Of a stretch of DNA of 64,000 nt, positions 15,001-21,182 are shown piece after piece. The stretch covers positions 62,001 through 126,000 of the forward strand of contig CANJUD010000009.1 in the NCBI GenBank assembly GCA_947477885.1. The letters run 5' to 3'. The position numbers and the translations under genes were made by a program. The notes under the pieces were generated by a model. It saw only the letters and a program-made list of their open reading frames with translations, was not told where the DNA came from and searched no databases. The DNA comes from Bacteroidota bacterium. GTDB lineage: Bacteria; Bacteroidota; Bacteroidia; UKL13-3. The number at the start of each line of letters is the position of its first letter. The stretch's first letter is position 1.

Positions 15001-18000
15001 GAGTTAAAGGTAATTTGTAGCGTATCGCACGGATTCATCGTAGAAGGTAATGACAGCGATATGGCAGTATTATTATCATACTGATATTTAATGGTGCCTG
15101 AAGTAATTGAGTTATTACCTACATTCTTGATTGTAACTACCACATTGGTAAGGCCTGCACCAACAGTAGATATTGGCGTTCTAATGGCTACAACCATTAA
15201 ATTATCACTTAAACTGGCAAATTCATATGCCCCCATATTTGCTGTTGAGGTGGACCGTGTAACGTTATTAATTGATGTGGTTACACCTGTAGTTGAAGAA
15301 CCTGTTCCGGTAATACAACCATCAGCTATATTTAGATTAGTAGGTGCTGAAACAAAAAGGGGTGATGAATTATTGCTATTTGCATTTTGCGTAGTACCAG
15401 CTTGCGTACTCATGGCCGAAACAAAATTCGCGTAAGTTGTTTGGTTCACCGCACTTATCTGGGCGATATTGGTTCCACTAGTTTTGTAGTTATTGTAATT
15501 GATTACGTTGGTTGCGGAATAAGTGTTTCCCGCAGGTACAACCACGGCATAACCACCAGCCATATTGTTAAAAATATTGTTCTTAATATTGAAGTTATTG
15601 TTACTGCTAAAGTATAAACATCCACTACTGGTTAAAGCGGAACCTTTTGTATATAAAGTATTGTGATAAACATCAATATAACTACAACTTTGTATATACA
15701 TATGGTAGTAACCATTTACACCACCTCTTATTGCATTGTTAGCAATGATGATTCTATTGGTAGTGGTACCATTTACTGAAGTAAAGTAAATACCGTAACT
15801 GGCAGCTCCACTCAAAGTAATATTGTTGCCTGTGGCTTTAATTAAGTTTCCAGCATTGGCAATATACATTGCGTAATATGTGGTAGCTGAACTGGTGGTA
15901 AAAGTATTATTTAAAATATTAATACTATCAGAATAATTTAAATATACACCTGCTTGATACTGGTTATTAAAAGTATTACCTGAAATAACCCATTTTTGAT
16001 CTCTTGTTCCGTTTGTTGACATGTACATCGCATATCCAACAGCATTAAAAGTATTATTCGTAAAAGTATTAAAATTATCAACCACACTTTGTTCATATAT
16101 ATGATAATTGGCTGTACTAATGGTACTATTAAAAATACAACCATTAAAAGTATTATTGTTAGATCCGCCACCAAATTCAACATTTCTAGCACTACCTGCA
16201 GTGCTAGTAAGGAAGCCCATATTATTAAAGGTAACATAGTCAGCACCTCCCATAAATACGGTGCTTGCAGATGTAGAAAGTCCTTGCAAAATACATAGTG
16301 CTGGGTTACTAGATGCCGATGTAAATGTAATGGTATTGGTTGAGGAGTTCCCTGTTATGTTACCTAGAGTAAAGCTTTCATTATAAGTACCGTTTGATAC
16401 AGTAAATGTAACGGCTCCAGATAGCCCACCACACAGCATTTGACTAACTGCGGCACCGAAAGATTGGAAGTTGGTAGTTGATGCCGCTGCTCCGGGATTA
16501 ATAGTATAAGAGCCTGTCATCGCTGTACATAATGTGTTTTGCGCGGTGTCATTTGCCTTAAATGCATCTCCAGATAAATCGGTATAAACTTTAACATTAT
16601 TTGTGCCTGCTGCTATTGTAATATTAGAGGTAAAAGTAACAGTTGAAGTATCGCACTGTGCAAGTGCCGGACTAAAATTAAATGTTTGAGCTGTTGCAGC
16701 CCCTCCATTATTTTTAAAACTTACCTGCAAACTAGAAACCGAACTGGTTCCATGGTTTTTCACCAAGGCTTTCAATGTTTGAGATCCTGCTGTTACTGGT
16801 GACACAGGCGATGTCATAGCCACAACACCCACATCGCTTGCAGGTGAAGAGGTATTTTCATCAGCACCCATATCAGGTGTTGTGGGCCTTGATAAACCAT
16901 CTATATCAGTACCTATTAAAGATGAAAGATTTGTTCCATTATTACACACTGCACTTATATGCAAATCAGTGTTTGAAGTGAACGTTGGCTGCACATTAAT
17001 TGAATTCGCATCTTTAGCAGATCCTGATTTCCAAGAACTGAAATTTGTATATGCTGAACCACCTATATATGCGAGATTTGCTCCCGCAGTGTAGTACTGA
17101 TTATAATCAACAGTAGGATAGAGGGTGAAATTATCTACCCTAATACATGGAGCACCATTATAAGCGGAGAATATATTATTCTGAACCGTGTTTGTACCAT
17201 ATGAAGCTGAAATAAATTGAGCCGCCGATGAGGTATTTGTGCTTTGAGAGGTACCAACATTTATTGAATTGTGAATAAAATCATTACCATTGCTTTCATT
17301 AGCATAAAGACCTATTGCTGCATTTGATGAAGATCCAATTTGGATAAAATTGTTGGCTATAAGATATCTTCTTGCAGAAGAAACTGAAGAGTTAACACCT
17401 ACATAGGAGCAATATATACCATATCCTCCTGCTGCACCTGAAATTTTATTCCCCGTGATTACCGTTTTATTGGAATCATGTAATACCATAATCCAATAAT
17501 TATAAATTCCTGTATATGTCGTCAGGGCAGAGTTTGTTGTTATTCTATTATTAGTTAATTTAATACCATCAAGATTTTGAAAATACATTCCGTAAACATA
17601 TTGATTATTAAAATTACAGTTATTAAATACTGTTCCCTGTGAAGTTGCTCCAAGCGAATTGGTGCTACTTGAACCAATGAAGGAACCAAATGCTCCATTA
17701 TTAATTGTGCAAGTATCAAATCTTATATTGTTAGAGATATTAGCTGAATTATTGCTATAAATAACTGCTAGGTTTGACGTATTAGAGCTTGTTGATATGC
17801 CATTAAATATCACGTTATAAAAAGAATCATTACTTGCGTTACCAGTAAAACCTAATGCTGTTCCATAAGAGGTATTGGTTGCATTAATAGACATATTCTT
17901 GAATCTAATAAATTTGGCAGCTGCAAGGTTTACTGTATAATTTTTAGCAGCAGCAGTCGAGGAATAAGTTAAAATCCTTGTTGTTGCATTACCTGTGCCT

Positions 18001-19115
18001 CCATCAAAAGTGATAGTGTTTGTTGCTGAAACACCACTGATTAATGGAATGGTAATTTGCTCGTTATAAGTTGCTGCAGCAACAGTAAATACTACGGGCC
18101 CACTAATACCGCAATTTATCATTGCTGTATCGGCCTGTCCGAATCGTAAAAAATTGGTGGACCCACTTCCTGAGGGGTCAATAGTATAGTTTCCACTTAA
18201 TGGGTTGCAGAATATAAAAGTTCTGCAAATTGTATCATTTGCTGCAGTTTGAGTACCACCGCCATTGACATTATTTAACCACATTTTTAATGTGTAAGTT
18301 CCCACACTGGAAATATTTAACTGAGTACTAAATGTTGCGACATACCTTCCGCCGGCTGCAACTGACAAACTACTTAATGATTGTGTAACTGCTGAATTAT
18401 TATCTAACTTATAACCTATATCAACCGAACTCATTGTTGCATTAGTTAAATTAAACATTGAAAAAGCAATCGTATTATTGCCAGAAGCGAAAACAGTTGG
18501 GGAAGTATATCCATAAGCCGAAGCATCTTTTGTAGAAGAGGTAACAACTAAAGAGTAATCCTCTTGTTCACCATAATTACATTGGCAAGGTAATCCCGAT
18601 GAACCGCCTCCAAGATCACCGGTAACACGGATACGGTATTGCCCCACAGCTTGAGTTGAAGGAATAGTAAACGAACCAGTTACCACAGCACCAGCTGTTG
18701 TATTACCAGATGTCCATACCAATTCAGGAGAGGAGGTACTGAAAGTTCCATCTTGATTGTAATCAATAAAAATTCTTGCCATTGTTGAATTGCCACTACC
18801 ATTAGTAATAGAAATTGAAACTGACGAGTTCGGAGCACCTGATACTACCTGACTGGTATAATCAAAATAATTAGGGGAAGAGCCAGTTGCCGATGTTGAA
18901 TTATTAATCATAGAAGTCCCCAATGTTACATTCTGTAAACCGATCTGGTAATTATTAATATTGGTTGTTGTAGGTGTACAATAAGTAGGCGGTGCAAAAC
19001 ATTGTGAAAATGCACCATTAAAAAATAGTAACGCCAAAATGGTAGTTACCAATTTCCTTAGGAGGGTAGATTTTTGCCAAAACAGGTTTTGGGCTTTTGT
19101 GTAATAGTGTGTCAT
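1..19115 (-). CDS. Giant modular T9SS-type surface protein with beta-helix modules (C-terminus cut by window edge)
   Basis: The ATG at 19115 opens a frame with no stop that I found down to base 1, at least 6371 codons; I checked the phase near 16.5, 11.7, 8.3, 3.9 kb and at the left end. A signal peptide ends near residue 38 (LFFNGAFSQ). A GEVED domain follows (about 18.99-18.54 kb, ending NYGEQEDYSLVV), then a CARDB-like domain and eight modules, each made of an opening like GxYTINxxAA, CGxSGPVxFTV, TYNEQ, TNTITFDGG, a run of NNI/NTI beta-helix coils, a closing D(I/Y)DGxxR...D(I/V)GAYE, and a CARDB-like spacer. After 3.85 kb come extra CARDB-like, cleaved-adhesin-like and neuraminidase-N-terminus-like beta-sandwiches, a second GEVED domain (about 2.2-1.75 kb), and a stretch beginning with DWIGGVSTLWSTPANW. 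The last residues, AWPVPFNNTLTIEL, look like the start of a T9SS sorting domain. Probably an exported adhesin or matrix protein; the ligand is unknown. Confidence 0.9.
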   Translation of the reverse strand, partial: MTHYYTKAQNLFWQKSTLLRKLVTTILALLFFNGAFSQCFAPPTYCTPTTTNINNYQIGLQNVTLGTSMINNSTSATGSSPNYFDYTSQVVSGAPNSSVSISITNGSGNSTMARIFIDYNQDGTFSTSSPELVWTSGNTTAGAVVTGSFTIPSTQAVGQYRIRVTGDLGGGSSGLPCQCNYGEQEDYSLVVTSSTKDASAYGYTSPTVFASGNNTIAFSMFNLTNATMSSVDIGYKLDNNSAVTQSLSSLSVAAGGRYVATFSTQLNISSVGTYTLKMWLNNVNGGGTQTAANDTICRTFIFCNPLSGNYTIDPSGSGSTNFLRFGQADTAMINCGISGPVVFTVAAATYNEQITIPLISGVSATNTITFDGGTGNATTRILTYSSTAAAKNYTVNLAAAKFIRFKNMSINATNTSYGTALGFTGNASNDSFYNVIFNGISTSSNTSNLAVIYSNNSANISNNIRFDTCTINNGAFGSFIGSSSTNSLGATSQGTVFNNCNFNNQYVYGMYFQNLDGIKLTNNRITTNSALTTYTGIYNYWIMVLHDSNKTVITGNKISGAAGGYGIYCSYVGVNSSVSSARRYLIANNFIQIGSSSNAAIGLYANESNGNDFIHNSINVGTSQSTNTSSAAQFISASYGTNTVQNNIFSAYNGAPCIRVDNFTLYPTVDYNQYYTAGANLAYIGGSAYTNFSSWKSGSAKDANSINVQPTFTSNTDLHISAVCNNGTNLSSLIGTDIDGLSRPTTPDMGADENTSSPASDVGVVAMTSPVSPVTAGSQTLKALVKNHGTSSVSSLQVSFKNNGGAATAQTFNFSPALAQCDTSTVTFTSNITIAAGTNNVKVYTDLSGDAFKANDTAQNTLCTAMTGSYTINPGAAASTTNFQSFGAAVSQMLCGGLSGAVTFTVSNGTYNESFTLGNITGNSSTNTITFTSASSNPALCILQGLSTSASTVFMGGADYVTFNNMGFLTSTAGSARNVEFGGGSNNNTFNGCIFNSTISTANYHIYEQSVVDNFNTFTNNTFNAVGYAMYMSTNGTRDQKWVISGNTFNNQYQAGVYLNYSDSINILNNTFTTSSATTYYAMYIANAGNLIKATGNNITLSGAASYGIYFTSVNGTTTNRIIIANNAIRGGVNGYYHMYIQSCSYIDVYHNTLYTKGSALTSSGCLYFSSNNNFNIKNNIFNNMAGGYAVVVPAGNTYSATNVINYNNYKTSGTNIAQISAVNQTTYANFVSAMSTQAGTTQNANSNNSSPLFVSAPTNLNIADGCITGTGSSTTGVTTSINNVTRSTSTANMGAYEFASLSDNLMVVAIRTPISTVGAGLTNVVVTIKNVGNNSITSGTIKYQYDNNTAISLSLPSTMNPCDTLQITFNSTSGPGATDQRLTVASGLHYLKAFTASPNGNTDNDKTNDTTGFTTCTGGISGLNFTINPSAAASASNFISFTSAITAITGCGGISGPVKFTVAAGTYTEQIDLTGISGLSATNTLTFDGGTGNAATRILQASGTSTLPYTIRINNLNYISIKNLTIRGNGANAWPVHILAGTSATTDTIKNCIIDFGSTSVASFNSTNYMGIVLNGNATSYSTVGTFSNIVIDSNTIGGGYANIMVYANNTSSTGGNQFTGNTCNNAYQYGVFLQGINGGTFDRNTINMNTNLASSTGLYLNSANALASTNAWSIQRNKITNAGLYGIYLGSTAANASSRGKMYNNLIGGGFRSTSLNGIYFASSAYNWDIFHNTVNLDFAATSTSSACIFLGNCCTTGATTLDVRNNIFAVTAASSAAVAFYMPNGYNYAVIGTSSINYNLFYINGANSGTTYGYNAGTLLTASTVLGNSSYNTNSIIGNPFLYSNTDLHIGITSFNVPSISGVGADYSGTARGSSTDVGAYETPTPNNEIGISAITSPAAPFSAGSMDVVVTIKNYGANTLTSANVSYTVNGGSPVSVSLSSLSIAAGGTGTYTFTGANQITVVNNTNYIIKAYTSSPNGATDAFMSNDTFTTATMSTALCGNYTIDQGSAASSTNFTSFSSAAAKLATAGVSCATTFTVVGTTAYTEQADFNTIPGLSATNTVTITGGTGNAANRIIQFAGTASLPYTIRIANSNYISIKNLTIRGTSGNAWPLQFMGVCSNDTVQNCIIDFNGTASSSFNSTNYMGIVMNGNANTYTNPGAFANIVIDSNTIPGGYANIMCYSGNSSTTGGNVFSRNTCTNAYQYGIYISGINGGTIDKNIITMYASGSTSGMGISLNSANALASTNTWSVSRNKILNAGQIGIYLSSTSAFSATVRGAMYNNLIGGGFTSTGPYGLYITGSTLNWDVYHNTINLDNAATGSTSACIYSGACCTGNTTSGANVSNNILAISNSSSASLFYYFVNGFYYSINNTSGGSGFDYNVLYKAGAVSSTQVGYDWGVNVAYSSLIGYAASSNGVTYNTNSILSNPFFTSSTDLHIGNAGNNVPKITAVASDYDGTSRGSTTDAGAYEAAASNNDIGISAITVPTSPLAAGNSNITVTLKNFGANTVTSANVSYIINGGSAVSVSLSSISLAANGGTGTYTFSGGNQYNFAASTLYVIKAYTTSPNGVTDAFAPNDTFTSGNLSVPLCGNYTINQGAAASSTNFTSFTNAASVLNAGGVSCPVYFTVMGTTAYNEQVELISVPGASTTNTITFDGGAGNAANRKLTYSASNVSASHTFRINNTPAVTLRNLTIVATGSTYGWPVHIYGNNSDYCKVKSCIINYGGGAGATTTGTNFINILINNSTSSYTGGTASIDATEIDSNTIDGGYASIWDYGYSSQALPDLVTNNTMTNAYQYGMYFYNTYAFNISRNTITGRSSNTTLYGLYLTSCFTSTYNSAVSYNTLYNCGQYGIYLSSSYGNSTTHFKLHNNMIGGGFNSASAVGLYGGSMSYWDMYYNTINMNYATTAATSSAFYGDASTQNNDIRNNVFAFTSATGSGLPLYLASTTLNNTVNYNNYYNAAATNLLFYNSSTLTTANYTTSGGGANSKNINPSFTSATNLRHATSTLKAGITVSGYTDDIDGHSRSSTPYIGAYEVPQANDLAANALLSPSLPTVAGTFDVTVKFKNVGSSTVTSGTVGYKFNNNAAVTTSYSGSLTALATTSQNFTGANQITISSGTSNTLKIFAVASGDGDNTNDTLTYTICAGLNGTYTIDTTQAASASNFKSFGSAVLAITGCGGISGPVVFNVSANTYNEQINITAISGISSTNTVTFNGSGTSSTVLSFATTNANNHVVRFNSCQYVNFRNMAIKSSGTTDGWILHFYNAKNCNISKCLVEFTGSAQSSGGSNLACIVMNGSTSAIQTSSATIDNINIDSSTINYGYYNAYMYITGGTNPTIRFRNDSMTNAYYTSIYMWLNTMYHKILNNKISLRSGGSGQFGIWSWAAAGSDNTMYSEISNNKFTSLNGYGIALTYGGSNGAGSVRGQIYNNIFGGNTRGATNYISGAGAACCAFNTWNIYHNTIYMDYGSGTSYGIDMGNNSSGSLASIKNNIFYNASTTANNIGLNLQNSAAIGAVDYNEFYTNYAGGTLANIGGTSYTASNIKGAYPSGAGTHTYTAAVNFTSSTNYHHSTGCLLGQTGLGITTDYDGATRNSPPDVGAYNVSGIPASDIGVSSITTPSFPVSGGSQLLKAVVQNYGTNAVTSMTVYRNLNSSIDSQTFTFSPALNSCDTATVTFTNNINIVSGTNVIKVYTALSGDATNTNDTAQSSFCIAYAGNYTINQGAAASSTNFQSFGAALTALACGGVSGPVVFTVMGSTPYNEQVDIGGINGSSATNTITFDGGFGNAANRIITYNSTSTNFTVRLNGASYMYFKNLTITAQNTSLGTALTFLSNARYDTFYNVIFNGVSTTSNSTNMAVIYSPTSSVSHNMSFDTCRINNGYFGSYIMSSSSNSLGASSQNLSFNNCDFTNQYGYGMYHQYLDGIRLTKNRITTNSSNTNYYGMYNYWIMVLADANKTVITRNKISGGQGGFGMYNYYLGVNSTITAVRRYMIADNFIQIGAGSNSAVGLYDYNGNGCDYIYNSVNLTNTQVASTSQAAYFAGAAYGSNTIQNNIFAGTSGAAAIRMDNNTYYPTCNYNSLSTVGSTLAYYSTTGYTTIGTWRTASSRDANSITTAPSFVSASDLHITNKACLDNLGTNLSSLIGIDIDSNSRSSTPDMGASEFTANTYDIAMRAIISPNTTSISTSTNYTISVKIKNNATAAVSNVIMNYDINGSVTTQTFTPGSAIQPCDSITFSFATTATFPSGTSTLKIYSTTINSGNTDQDHTNDTIQNTYCTPYSGTLTINPAATLTNTNFANFATAAARLYNCGISGSVIVEVSNGVFNENVVFGGQILGSSPSATVTFRPASGDTGVWINSSTAHTIALNGAKYITFDGRPGGAGTSRVLNISNSNTTFAAIQMVNDAVRDTIRYCNLYSNAGTTLGTVYVSNTSATIGNDSNTVEYCQFDKSTANPAIHFYALGTAGKENDYFTVRNNNFLNAYLSGSTVSSAISTQGNNRYWNILNNNFTYTSICLPSGAVTTNLTSILINAATEGGHLIQGNRIGGSIPGISGSVYQLGDASVVSGQLNQVLPIRLGASSTTNPIKIYSNILKDMKVHSNYSLGLASGFLGILVSSGNVEIGGDGPSTGNVIGDSSLAANIEVIAYNASQGQRTNGIRILGGITTLKIKNNIIGGLAFKNVNSSSNTTVNEVIAIQNLSSGANSTCYIDSNFIGSNEISNSIQNESGSYGATLVGGIQANPSGTAHILYIRSNNIRSLLNGYSGSSVVNNTFGIVGGSATSIAIFKIDSNNISYMASVDSNVSTGISASMIGIALSSGTSQANPEILRNRVSNMSLFKGNTSMYGIFYNNTGTGSVVGRNKVYALSNGSATGTFTNISGIYNSQGNGVTIANNQISLIQASSSTNNMIGISDYTSANTQNYHYNSVYIGGAQSGINAGSAAFGRAGTTSTLNIRNNIFYNEHTSSGTNYLYTVPSAWSSTTSQYNFFASADTSNAFYVSGTATTYGFGGWVANVSDGSGTTRANKTSNVISSNFFADAANDNLNIKSDYCEVNARGAVVATTSDIDGETRNGSTPDIGADEFNMDFDLGVSSIKTPTSGLNRTSTEVVKVWVKNYSSTVSVPSATNFKAGFMLNAATIEIRNFTTASAINVGDSQLFTFTSTANVGAFTTHTMKAWTQICDANSSNDSVTSTIINQLGDDIGVIAMLSPGTSCTYGPNQTVSFKFKNFGYDTVKMATNAVTVRTKVTIPGGSIVSLPDATITSGQMLHGDSITVIPTSTFNMSTTGNYIFKSYTIYSLDNTHINDTLVQTIAVVAPLSVPYVQDFNASTSTPSGWTLATGFAVNSGVGAFSTNGIRVNNNTTSLNGVATLPKVGSVSATSAIQFDYRITNVSGGGATTLTSDDSVLLQISTDCGVSYSTLMSINSSNHSASTSFVNKLTSISAYNGQNVILKVIGKTTASTTNNYYLDIDNVNVFNQASMSYVSSTVTQNNQTNLLPGTADAEILGLTVVTSGNIAPLAVNKIRFSTTGTTNASDVTNAKIYYTSNNNIYSTSLQVGSTVSNPSGYIQFNLSTPLTLSAGNNYFWLSYSISSTAAVGNRVDASVDYVTVGISNKVPSPQTITGNRMIYYCAPVYSNGCGIGYISGVQLGTINNTNSGCSSIGDSAWSNYYGSTSASLTTSVRANNNYTLKFTNSAKAQKVAMWIDYNRNGIYETSEYSLISSNVASGDTINYNLIMPSSVVAGTAGMRIRTTDTSTVITSADACATFANGEAEDYKITLLAPCDWIGGVSTLWSTPANWASNSIPLSSDNVKIPSIVTTYMPTVVGVSNCRNILIDSGATITIITGGMLNVQGTYNRLGSLDHQGGAIVFYLPQSLPADTHALLAVNGAGTYTMLGNTKINIQLVIGTGTTLNDGGNIVVISKDIMNNGIHTGTGKMMFAGAASQTIAGSSNIYKNIELVSAFSIRAVNNMTVTGNLGLTPGTLTYQGVNFNLGTTASTDSIAVYGIGNLVNTTGNGILSILGDTGAAMVVGLRVQTKAPVYIHRPKGVRLGGDMTCDGILTLDTGVFDINGYSATIGTINTATSGVTTGGGSLNNSVSTAGLLSIYGNATASAINNLKMGSQYRVSIWRPAGISLGQGCNIYNLISLTKGFVNLNGYVVTLGSSANIIEGPGQTFRGSSGSLQISTYFASALSNTNIGSLGLVLSTNNNPGTVTISRYHDYYTNGSGGISIKRNYNISASNSSGLVASTMLITYDSVELNGSNRNYLRLNRSTNGGSTFTTYNPTVRSTGNAPTGWVAASNVSLSTTCLVTLSDSLNSPLRINQNTGVVNVASNLSKAVKAWPVPFNNTLTIELEGNARI
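3850..18230 (-). repeat. Eight large protein-coding tandem modules inside the giant gene
   Basis: Module openings (the YTIN-like motif) fall near 18.2, 16.5, 14.83, 13.09, 11.32, 9.64, 7.93 and 6.24 kb, so the period is about 1.6-1.8 kb (roughly 550-590 residues), except the last module, which runs about 2.4 kb to 3.85 kb. Each ends in a DIDG..R......GAYE-like motif followed by a spacer of about 120 residues. The modules are diverged copies, not identical ones. Copies 3, 4 and 5 are close to each other, and copies 1 and 7 share the segments NYWIMVL and NKTVIT.NKISG. Confidence 0.85.
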
Positions 19116-19746
19116 TTTATTGATTGGTTTAGATTAATTTATTAATTAGTAAAAACTGCAAAAACTTCCCTGTTCACTTAAGATAGCTTCTCAATGCCTC
19201 TCTATAGCTATTCGCTTCTAGAAATGCAAAAATAATCACCACTATTTTTAAGTGCGGACTTTGTAATTAAAAGAAAAAAGAAGGGGAGTTTGTGTAGAGT
19301 TTATTCATTTATTATTGGATTAGATTGATTTTTGTATTGTATAAAATATATAGGTTTAAATCTATTTCTTAGCAATTTTGTATGACTAAATTCTTGTTTG
19401 TTTTTATTTGTGCTTAATAATTGACAAAGTTAATGGTCAATTTTGAAGTAGGAACCGATATTCCAAATTTTACATACAAACAAGTTATCAACATTTAATG
19501 TCCACTAAACAAAACATTAAAAATTGTATAACATATTAATTATGTGGTATTAAGTATTTATTTATCATAAAAATTTAATAGCAATCCACACAAGGCAACC
19601 ACATCCATTTGTGGCACTTTTTCCCTACCGTAAGAATTAAAAATAGCTTAAAATTAGCAAATCGTGAAGTAAATAAAATTTATTCGTCAATTTAAAATAA
19701 CACCAAAATTTCTACAGTTAAAAAAAGTAAACGTACTAAAAAAAAC
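19116..19746. other. AT-rich intergenic leader region of the giant gene
   Basis: This 630-base stretch lies upstream of the giant gene and downstream of the BtuF-like gene, both on the minus strand. It is very AT-rich with short A and T runs. I see no gene, RNA or strong hairpin in it apart from the possible -7 box. Confidence 0.6.
19227..19234 (-). promoter_or_regulatory. Possible -7 promoter box for the giant gene
   Basis: On the minus strand this reads TATTTTTG and is followed by CA, the same TATTTTTGCA form found before tatA, menA and others here. It lies about 110 bases upstream of the start codon. No good -33 TTTG is seen at the usual distance, so support is weak. Confidence 0.35.
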
Positions 19747-20550
19747 TCATTGAAGAAATAAAGTCTTAAAATAGGCAATACTCATTTGCAACCTGTTTCC
19801 ATACCAGCTAAACATTTCTCCATCAACCAACAGAATCGTAGAATTGAGACTAATCAATTCCAGTTCCGCTAGGTGCTTCTGCTTGAATGGATATGGTTCG
19901 CTACTTAATAGTATATATTGTGGCGACAACTTACAGATTGCATCTGCTGCAATCTGCGGATACCTCCCATCTATATTGATTGCTAAGTTATTAAACCCTA
20001 TTCTGCTCAGTAAATCATTAATAAAAGTATCGTGCCCAGCAAGCATCCATGGGTCTCGCCAAACTATGTAAAGGCAGGTAGCTGCTTTTGGGGCTGACAG
20101 CTTTTGAAAACCTTCTAAAATACTATCACTTAACAGCACTCCTTCATCTGGTTTACCGATCAATTTGCTAATCGATACAATCATGTCGCAAGCATCAGCC
20201 AGAGTTTTAATATCACTCATCCATACAGGGTAGTGCTTCGTCAATTCTTCTATCTGCTCTTGTTGATTTTCTTCTTTATTGCCTATAATCAAATCTGGAT
20301 TCAAGGATACAATTGTATCAAAATTTAACTTTTTGGTGCCGCCAATCCTTGGCTTCATTTTGTGTTGGGCATTTGGATGAATACAGAAAATTGTTTGCCC
20401 AACCACTTCATCGGTCAAACCCAAATAGTATAATAGTTCTGTTTGTGAAGGGACTAGTGATATAATCCGTTTCGGTCGCTTTGGGACTATTACCTCCCTA
20501 CCCATCTGATCAGTTGTATTATAATAATCGGGGGTGGTCTTTTTAGTCAT
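19747..20550 (-). CDS. ABC-transporter substrate-binding-like protein (BtuF/TroA helical-backbone family), no signal peptide
   Basis: A 267-residue protein of the periplasmic-binding family PF01497 (cobalamin, heme or iron-complex receptors). The opening GREVIVPKRPKRIISLVPSQTELLYYLG is typical: a short strand, then P-x-RIISL-x-PS-x-TE. IGGTKKLNFDTIVSLNPDLIIG and the later LSPQYILLSSEPYPF are the two lobes' usual signatures, and the length is normal for the mature domain. There is no signal peptide or lipobox, so as written it would stay in the cytoplasm. No permease or ATPase gene is adjacent. The same soluble form is, as I recall, found in other Bacteroidota, often labelled cobalamin-binding. 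Ligand unknown. Confidence 0.8.
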   Translation of the reverse strand: MTKKTTPDYYNTTDQMGREVIVPKRPKRIISLVPSQTELLYYLGLTDEVVGQTIFCIHPNAQHKMKPRIGGTKKLNFDTIVSLNPDLIIGNKEENQQEQIEELTKHYPVWMSDIKTLADACDMIVSISKLIGKPDEGVLLSDSILEGFQKLSAPKAATCLYIVWRDPWMLAGHDTFINDLLSRIGFNNLAINIDGRYPQIAADAICKLSPQYILLSSEPYPFKQKHLAELELISLNSTILLVDGEMFSWYGNRLQMSIAYFKTLFLQ

Positions 20551-20679
20551 AAAGTCTTGTGTTCAGTAAATTAGGCAATGTATTTTTATTTATAAAAGCC
20601 ATAAAGGCTGAAAATTATAAACTTTTTCTATTGCATTGGGTTGGTAAAAAAGCCTTCAAATTTAAAACAATTAATCAAA

Positions 20680-20936
20680 ATGAATTACAAAACATTTTAT
20701 TCCAAAACAAGACTGATGATGGACCATTATATACCATTTGGCTTAAACGCTACCTTAAACAACCCTTGGTTTGAAATGGCAGCAACTGAAAAGAGTTATA
20801 AACCACGAGTAGATATGATGAAACAGAAACTACTATCGAATTGCACGGTGCAATGCACGGTGTAGAAAAAGATCAAATTAAAGTTGAAGTGAAAAATGGA
20901 ATATTGTTGGTTACTGTTCCCAAAAAAGAGACATAG
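20680..20936 (+). pseudogene. Decayed Hsp20 small heat shock protein gene
   Basis: The first frame starts MNYKTFYSKTRL and reaches KPRVDMM, which resembles the N-terminus and first strand of an Hsp20 alpha-crystallin domain. It then runs off frame to a stop at 20865. Shifting frame near 20820 gives ETETTIELHGAMHGVEKD, then IKVEVKNGILLVTVPKKE and a stop at 20936. The ending NGIL.VTVPK is the usual C-terminal Hsp20 signature. About 50 residues of the middle of the domain are missing. Frameshift plus internal deletion make it a remnant; a short unrelated coding gene is less likely. Confidence 0.7.
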
Positions 20937-20980
20937 AGTAAGACTAGCAGCATGGTAATAGTTAAATAACTCTTATCCCC

Positions 20981-20997
20981 GCCCTGAAGAGCAGGGC
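20981..20997. repeat. Short GC-rich inverted repeat
   Basis: GCCCTG and CAGGGC are separated by AAGAG, forming a 6-bp perfect stem between the Hsp20 remnant and tatA. There is no T-run after it on the plus strand, so it is not a convincing terminator. The rest of 20937-21153 shows nothing I recognise. Confidence 0.45.
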
Positions 20998-21153
20998 AAT
21001 AGAAAAACAAGCTTAACTAAATGACATTGCCCTAAATCACCGGAAGAGTGACATTAAAGAGCGATAGCAGGATCTACCAGCTATTTTTTATATGTATTTT
21101 TTTTCAAAATTATCTTTCATATAAAATTTAAACCACAAACCAATTAAATGGTC

Positions 21154-21161
21154 TATTTTTG
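21154..21161 (+). promoter_or_regulatory. -7 promoter box of tatA
   Basis: TATTTTTG followed by CAG matches the Bacteroidota TAnnTTTG element. It sits 22 bases before the tatA ATG, implying a leader of about 15 bases. A clear -33 element is not evident. Confidence 0.5.
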
Positions 21162-21182
21162 CAGCTTAAAATATAAACTATC

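Noticed and set aside
15091-15617. Two overlapping plus-strand open frames antisense to the giant gene
   Set aside because: They have no domain signature and simply mirror the Thr/Val-rich code of the real frame.
20981-20997. GC-rich hairpin as a terminator for the Hsp20 remnant
   Set aside because: No T-run follows on the plus strand, and the gene is dead; it is listed only as an inverted repeat.
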